DNA from: Nocardia cyriacigeorgica
GTDB lineage: Bacteria; Actinomycetota; Actinomycetes; Mycobacteriales; Mycobacteriaceae
Direction: 5' to 3'
Assembly (NCBI RefSeq): GCF_010858045.1
Contig: NZ_JAAGVC010000034.1
Location: forward strand, 1 to 56,848
Length of the DNA stretch: 56,848 bases
The notes beneath the pieces are model-generated. The model was not told where the DNA came from, did no database searches, and was given only the letters and a program-made list of their open reading frames with translations. Numbering within the stretch: the stretch's first letter is position 1; every line of letters begins with the position of its first letter. A program made the position numbers and the translations under genes. Positions 55,201 through 56,848 of the stretch are shown here, piece by piece.

Positions 55201-55527
55201 CGACTGGCGCGGGACGGTGGAGAACACCACGCCGCCGGAATCGGCCAGCTGGGAGATCGCCGCGCACGGCACCTCGGCGGTCAACCCGATGGGCGCATAC
55301 GACACCAGCGGGGCCGCGACGCTACGGGCCGCGTCGTCCTGCGGCCAGCTGATCGTGGCGGCGTCCATGCGCACCGGGAGGAACGGCACCGCGAGCGCGC
55401 ACAGCGCGCCGATGAGTGCGGCGACGATGGCGACCGGCCGCGCCCGGCCACCACGATCAACGGGTGCCGGACGGGGTTCGGTTGTCTCGCCGGGCCGTTC
55501 GCCCGCCCACACCATCGTGTCAGCCAC
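52240..55527 (-). CDS. emb: Arabinosyltransferase of the Emb family
   Basis: A 1095-residue membrane glycosyltransferase that extends arabinan in arabinogalactan or lipoarabinomannan with decaprenylphosphoryl-arabinose as donor. The N-terminal jelly-roll domain is followed by about 15 helices. The catalytic motif ANTSDDGYILGMAR lies near residue 283. The C-terminal carbohydrate-binding domain ends GTWTPGHIITSY. The Met in DDGYILGMAR corresponds to the EmbB residue most often changed in ethambutol resistance. The GTG at 55527 gives the family length. Features are mixed between EmbB and EmbC, so no letter is assigned. It is a single copy here, without aft or other emb genes. Confidence 0.95.
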   Translation of the reverse strand: MADTMVWAGERPGETTEPRPAPVDRGGRARPVAIVAALIGALCALAVPFLPVRMDAATISWPQDDAARSVAAPLVSYAPIGLTAEVPCAAISQLADSGGVVFSTVPRQSADMERYGFVVKVVADTPERPGRVDAVSRNTLLWSAPLDQVRGQDCALSIDVSTARAAVSVTGAGPAGAAIERDLRPQVVGVFSDLAGAVPAGMRVDIEVDSHYSTSPTPIKLVVIVLAVLATLVSLVALYRLDRLDGRRARRFLPARWWRLTPVDWVVFATLLVWHFIGANTSDDGYILGMARGAQSSGYMSNYYRWFSVDEAPFYTPYTDVIGWMTHVSVASTWVRLPVLLSALVCWWVISREVIPRLGAGVRDSKIAVWTSALVFLAFWLPYNNGLRAEFVVATGVILTWVSVERAIATRRLLPAALAILIAAMTLTAAPSGVICVAALIAGARTVTAVIVHRAKTVGYPAQLLPLFAVGVLVLTVIFADRSFSAFTEMLYVHDRIGPGESWFFEYLRYQYLIQPSGDGWLTRRFGVFLMFVCLLVCVVTMLRRGGHIPGTAAGPSRRIIGITFGAMVLMMFAPTKWNHQFGVFAGLAACAAALAAVAVSAKVMRPVRNRALFAAAVFFTLAMSFVAANGYWYVSSWGIPWWDKPPSFAGFGFSTFMMGLTVLALAVAAWFHIRPGAEPAPGSAAGRLARTPVLMIVAAAMVVFEVASFAKAAVSQYPAYSLAKSNIAATFSDGCGLADDVLVEPDPNASMLRPLSGDSAAALAGTESTGFTPNGVAPVLVSEELETSTGRANTVSSDPDEIRDAAASAGSTSDTSTGRGVNGSNVPLPFGLDPATTPVLGTYSADDQVPAALTTDWYRLPDVVDGSRGDIIAIAVAGRIRSVDADGIERPGQRLELEYGSTRPDGSVAPRGTILPLDIGPAPVWRNLRVPLDQLPGDADVVRVVAEDKDLGADQWLAVTPPRVPQTTTVTQLLGSQTPVLLDWAVGLNFPCQNHLPTRYGVSELPQYRILPDRGGASITTMWQAHDGGGPLGWTQLLFTARTLPAYLDQDWDKDWGSIEQFIPVDPEAEAARVSVEQVRRSGTWTPGHIITSY

Positions 55528-55675
55528 GGAGCTCGATACTAGCGGGTAGGGCTGAGCAGCCAGGTCCGCCGGCGGGCATGGTGGCACCGGCGGATCGGCG
55601 ACCGGCGGTTTCACTGGCGAACCGGAGCATCACGCTGTCAACGGTCCGGGCGGGGACGCCGCGACCGAGGAAGAA

Positions 55676-55718
55676 CGCGCAACGGCCGATGCCCCTCGGG
55701 GACACCGGCCGTTGCGCG
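55676..55718 (-). terminator. Strong terminator after the MTB12-like gene
   Basis: CGCGCAACGGCCG (55676-55688) and CGGCCGTTGCGCG (55706-55718) form a perfect 13-bp stem; the loop contains a second stem (CCCC-tcg-GGGG). On the minus strand it begins 19 bp after the lipoprotein stop. It lies 148 bp upstream of the emb start and insulates it. Confidence 0.8.
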
Positions 55719-55737
55719 GGTGATTACTCCTCAGCGA

Positions 55738-56247
55738 TCAGGCCGCCGGGCAGGCCGGAGACTGCACGCTCGCGAGCTTCAGCATGTTGCACGTCCAATC
55801 CTGCTGGACCTTCCACACGCCGTCCTCCACGACGAAAGGCACCTTCTGGCCCGTGTTCGTCTGGCCGTTGAGGGTGAAGTCGACGATCGCGTTGAGCACA
55901 TCGCCGTAGGCCTCGACACCGGTCACGGTGATCTGAGCGCCACTATCGCGGTAGACCTGGGTCAACGTGGCAGGCAGGTTGGGGTCGGCCTCGGCACCCT
56001 GGATCATGCTCAGCTTCTCTTCGTTGGGCACATTCGGATCGAGGGCGCGCTGCAACTTGGTGTTGAGCTCCTCGGTGGTCGGAGCAGGTGGCACGGCTTC
56101 GTCCGCAGCGGTCGTCGACTGGCTGGTGGTGGTCGACTTGGCCGGCTTGTCCGATTCCTTGTCGTCGCTACCACACGCGGTCATGGTCAGCGCGGCGGCC
56201 ACGGCCAGGCCCGCGATGGCGATGCGTCCGGTCTTACGAAGCTTCAA
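55738..56247 (-). CDS. MTB12-like lipoprotein
   Basis: A 169-residue lipoprotein. The signal peptide (KLRKTGRIAIAGLAVAAALT) ends in the lipobox Met-Thr-Ala-Cys at about 23-26, followed by a Lys/Ser/Thr linker. The mature domain (LNTKLQRALDPNVPNEEKLS, then MIQGAEADPN, ending VPFVVEDGVWKVQQDWTCNM) matches the low-molecular-weight antigen MTB12 family of mycolic-acid bacteria. The TTG at 56247 is chosen because AAAGGA lies seven bases before it. Two cysteines near the end could form a disulfide. The function of the family is not known. Confidence 0.88.
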   Translation of the reverse strand: MKLRKTGRIAIAGLAVAAALTMTACGSDDKESDKPAKSTTTSQSTTAADEAVPPAPTTEELNTKLQRALDPNVPNEEKLSMIQGAEADPNLPATLTQVYRDSGAQITVTGVEAYGDVLNAIVDFTLNGQTNTGQKVPFVVEDGVWKVQQDWTCNMLKLASVQSPACPAA

Positions 56248-56363
56248 CTGCTCGTCCTTTGCGTTCGAGTGGGTTGTGTCGTTGGCACTATGGCAGCCCC
56301 GCCCGACCGGCGACGCTGCACGAGTTACCAAGGCTACCCGCCGGTCGGTCGGGCGCGTACCCG

Positions 56364-56848
56364 TCAGTCCAGACTGCCCAGCGGGTCGGCCCGCGACAGC
56401 GCGGGATCGTCTGCCGCGAAGGTACGCGCCGAGCCCGGTCCCGTCGAGCGGGTCTCGAACCGCACCGTCACCCGGCCGTGCCCGGCGCCCTGCACCCAGC
56501 CATGACCGAAATCCGGGTGGCGGACGTCGGTGCCGCGGTGCCAGAGCGGTGCCGCCGCCTCGGCCGGAGCATGGCGGATCGCACTGGTCACCGCGGAATC
56601 GCCACTCGCCGGACCACCGCCCGACCCGGCATCACCGCTCGGCCCCGCGCCGCGGTCCGGCCCCGCGTCACCGCTCGCCCCCGCAACACGGCGCGGCCCC
56701 GCATCACGGCTCGGCCCCGTATCACGGCGTCCCGCAGCACCGCCCGGCCCCGCAGCACGGTCCGGCCCCGCAGCACCGCTCGGCCCCGCAGCACGGTCCG
56801 GCCCCGCCGCCCCGCTCGGCCCCGCAGCACGGTCCGGCCCCGCAGCAC
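56364..56848 (-). CDS. dinB: DNA polymerase IV, C-terminal part (partial, runs off the window)
   Basis: The last 160 codons of a leftward gene; the frame stays open to the right edge. The C-terminal 60 residues (WHRGTDVRHPDFGHGWVQGA, then GHGRVTVRFETRSTGPGSAR) match the actinobacterial extension at the end of DinB/DinX translesion polymerases, which lies after the beta-clamp region. Upstream the same frame reads a Gly/Ala/Pro/Asp/Arg hexapeptide repeat, so the catalytic domain lies outside the window. The gene order dinB, then lspA to the left, recalls dinX-lspA (Rv1537-Rv1539). Confidence 0.78.
   Translation of the reverse strand, partial: AAGPDRAAGPSGAAGPDRAAGPSGAAGPDRAAGPGGAAGRRDTGPSRDAGPRRVAGASGDAGPDRGAGPSGDAGSGGGPASGDSAVTSAIRHAPAEAAAPLWHRGTDVRHPDFGHGWVQGAGHGRVTVRFETRSTGPGSARTFAADDPALSRADPLGSLD
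56641..56848. repeat. 18-bp tandem repeat inside dinB
   Basis: Eleven complete units and part of a twelfth are visible: ten of the complete units are 18 bp and one (56731-56745) is 15 bp. The rightmost alternate between GGCCCCGCAGCACGGTCC and GGCCCCGCAGCACCGCTC; those on the left are degenerate. All lengths are multiples of three, so the dinB frame is kept and reads Asp-Arg-Ala-Ala-Gly-Pro / Ser-Gly-Ala-Ala-Gly-Pro. The array continues past the window edge. Confidence 0.9.

Noticed and set aside
52258..55542. 1094-codon plus-strand open frame
   Set aside because: Antisense to the emb gene, with His/Arg/Asp/Gln-rich composition and no domain.
56588..56848. Minus-strand open frame rich in Arg-Gly-Arg repeats at the right edge
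   Set aside because: It is the out-of-frame reading of the 18-bp repeat. The neighbouring frame joins the repeat to a recognisable DinB C-terminus without a stop.
56641..56848. CRISPR-like array
   Set aside because: Units are contiguous with no spacers and keep a reading frame, so this is a coding tandem repeat.

Overview
The window is high-GC DNA from a mycolic-acid actinomycete, most likely Nocardia or a close relative. An Emb-type arabinosyltransferase, an MTB12-like lipoprotein, a mycothiol-dependent isomerase-type protein, an F420-type Ddn-like oxidoreductase and a DnaE1 that starts at TTG all point there. Several genes (dinB, lspA, an RluD-type pseudouridine synthase, dnaE, a Ddn-like gene next to ilvA, treZ) have their counterparts close together in Mycobacterium tuberculosis (about Rv1537 to Rv1562c). 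Here they are reordered and separated by lineage-specific blocks. I saw no rRNA, tRNA, CRISPR array, insertion sequence or phage gene.

Layout. 1-8.4 kb: a SnoaL-like protein, a membrane protein, an ABC-F ATPase divergent from a TetR regulator, an ECF41 sigma factor divergent from its usual carboxymuconolactone-decarboxylase-like partner, and a large LAL regulator. 8.4-13.1 kb: Ddn-like protein, ilvA, treZ without treXY, and a methyltransferase. 13.1-15.1 kb: a TetR regulator and a Cmx/CmrA-type drug exporter that share one 22-bp operator. 15.1-21 kb: a STAND/LuxR regulator, two tiny coupled ORFs, a StyA-like flavin monooxygenase, and a convergent CYP157-like P450 that lacks the K-helix ExxR motif. 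Three copies of one composite promoter box tie this block together. 21-27 kb: dnaE, a zinc-ribbon protein, a phosphotransferase and a secreted protein.

27.3-35.6 kb is an acetate/monocarboxylate island: a LytS/LytTR two-component system, two solute:sodium symporters each with a small membrane partner, and acetyl-CoA synthetase. 37.3-43.7 kb holds a compact oxidation cassette: a ferredoxin-type reductase divergent from an operon of esterase, short-chain dehydrogenase, ferritin-like di-iron protein and Baeyer-Villiger monooxygenase, followed by a MerR regulator. Together these could carry out subterminal oxidation (hydroxylation, ketone, ester, hydrolysis). 43.6-56.8 kb is mostly housekeeping and envelope: a membrane-anchored protein, the pseudouridine synthase and lspA in an overlapping operon, ctpE, rarD, an ADP-ribosylglycohydrolase, a single emb gene, the MTB12-like lipoprotein, and the 3' end of dinB with a hexapeptide-repeat linker that runs off the window.

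The best candidates for something undescribed are the 15-21 kb regulon (STAND regulator, StyA-like protein, ExxR-less P450, shared direct-repeat box) and the 37-43 kb di-iron/BVMO cassette.
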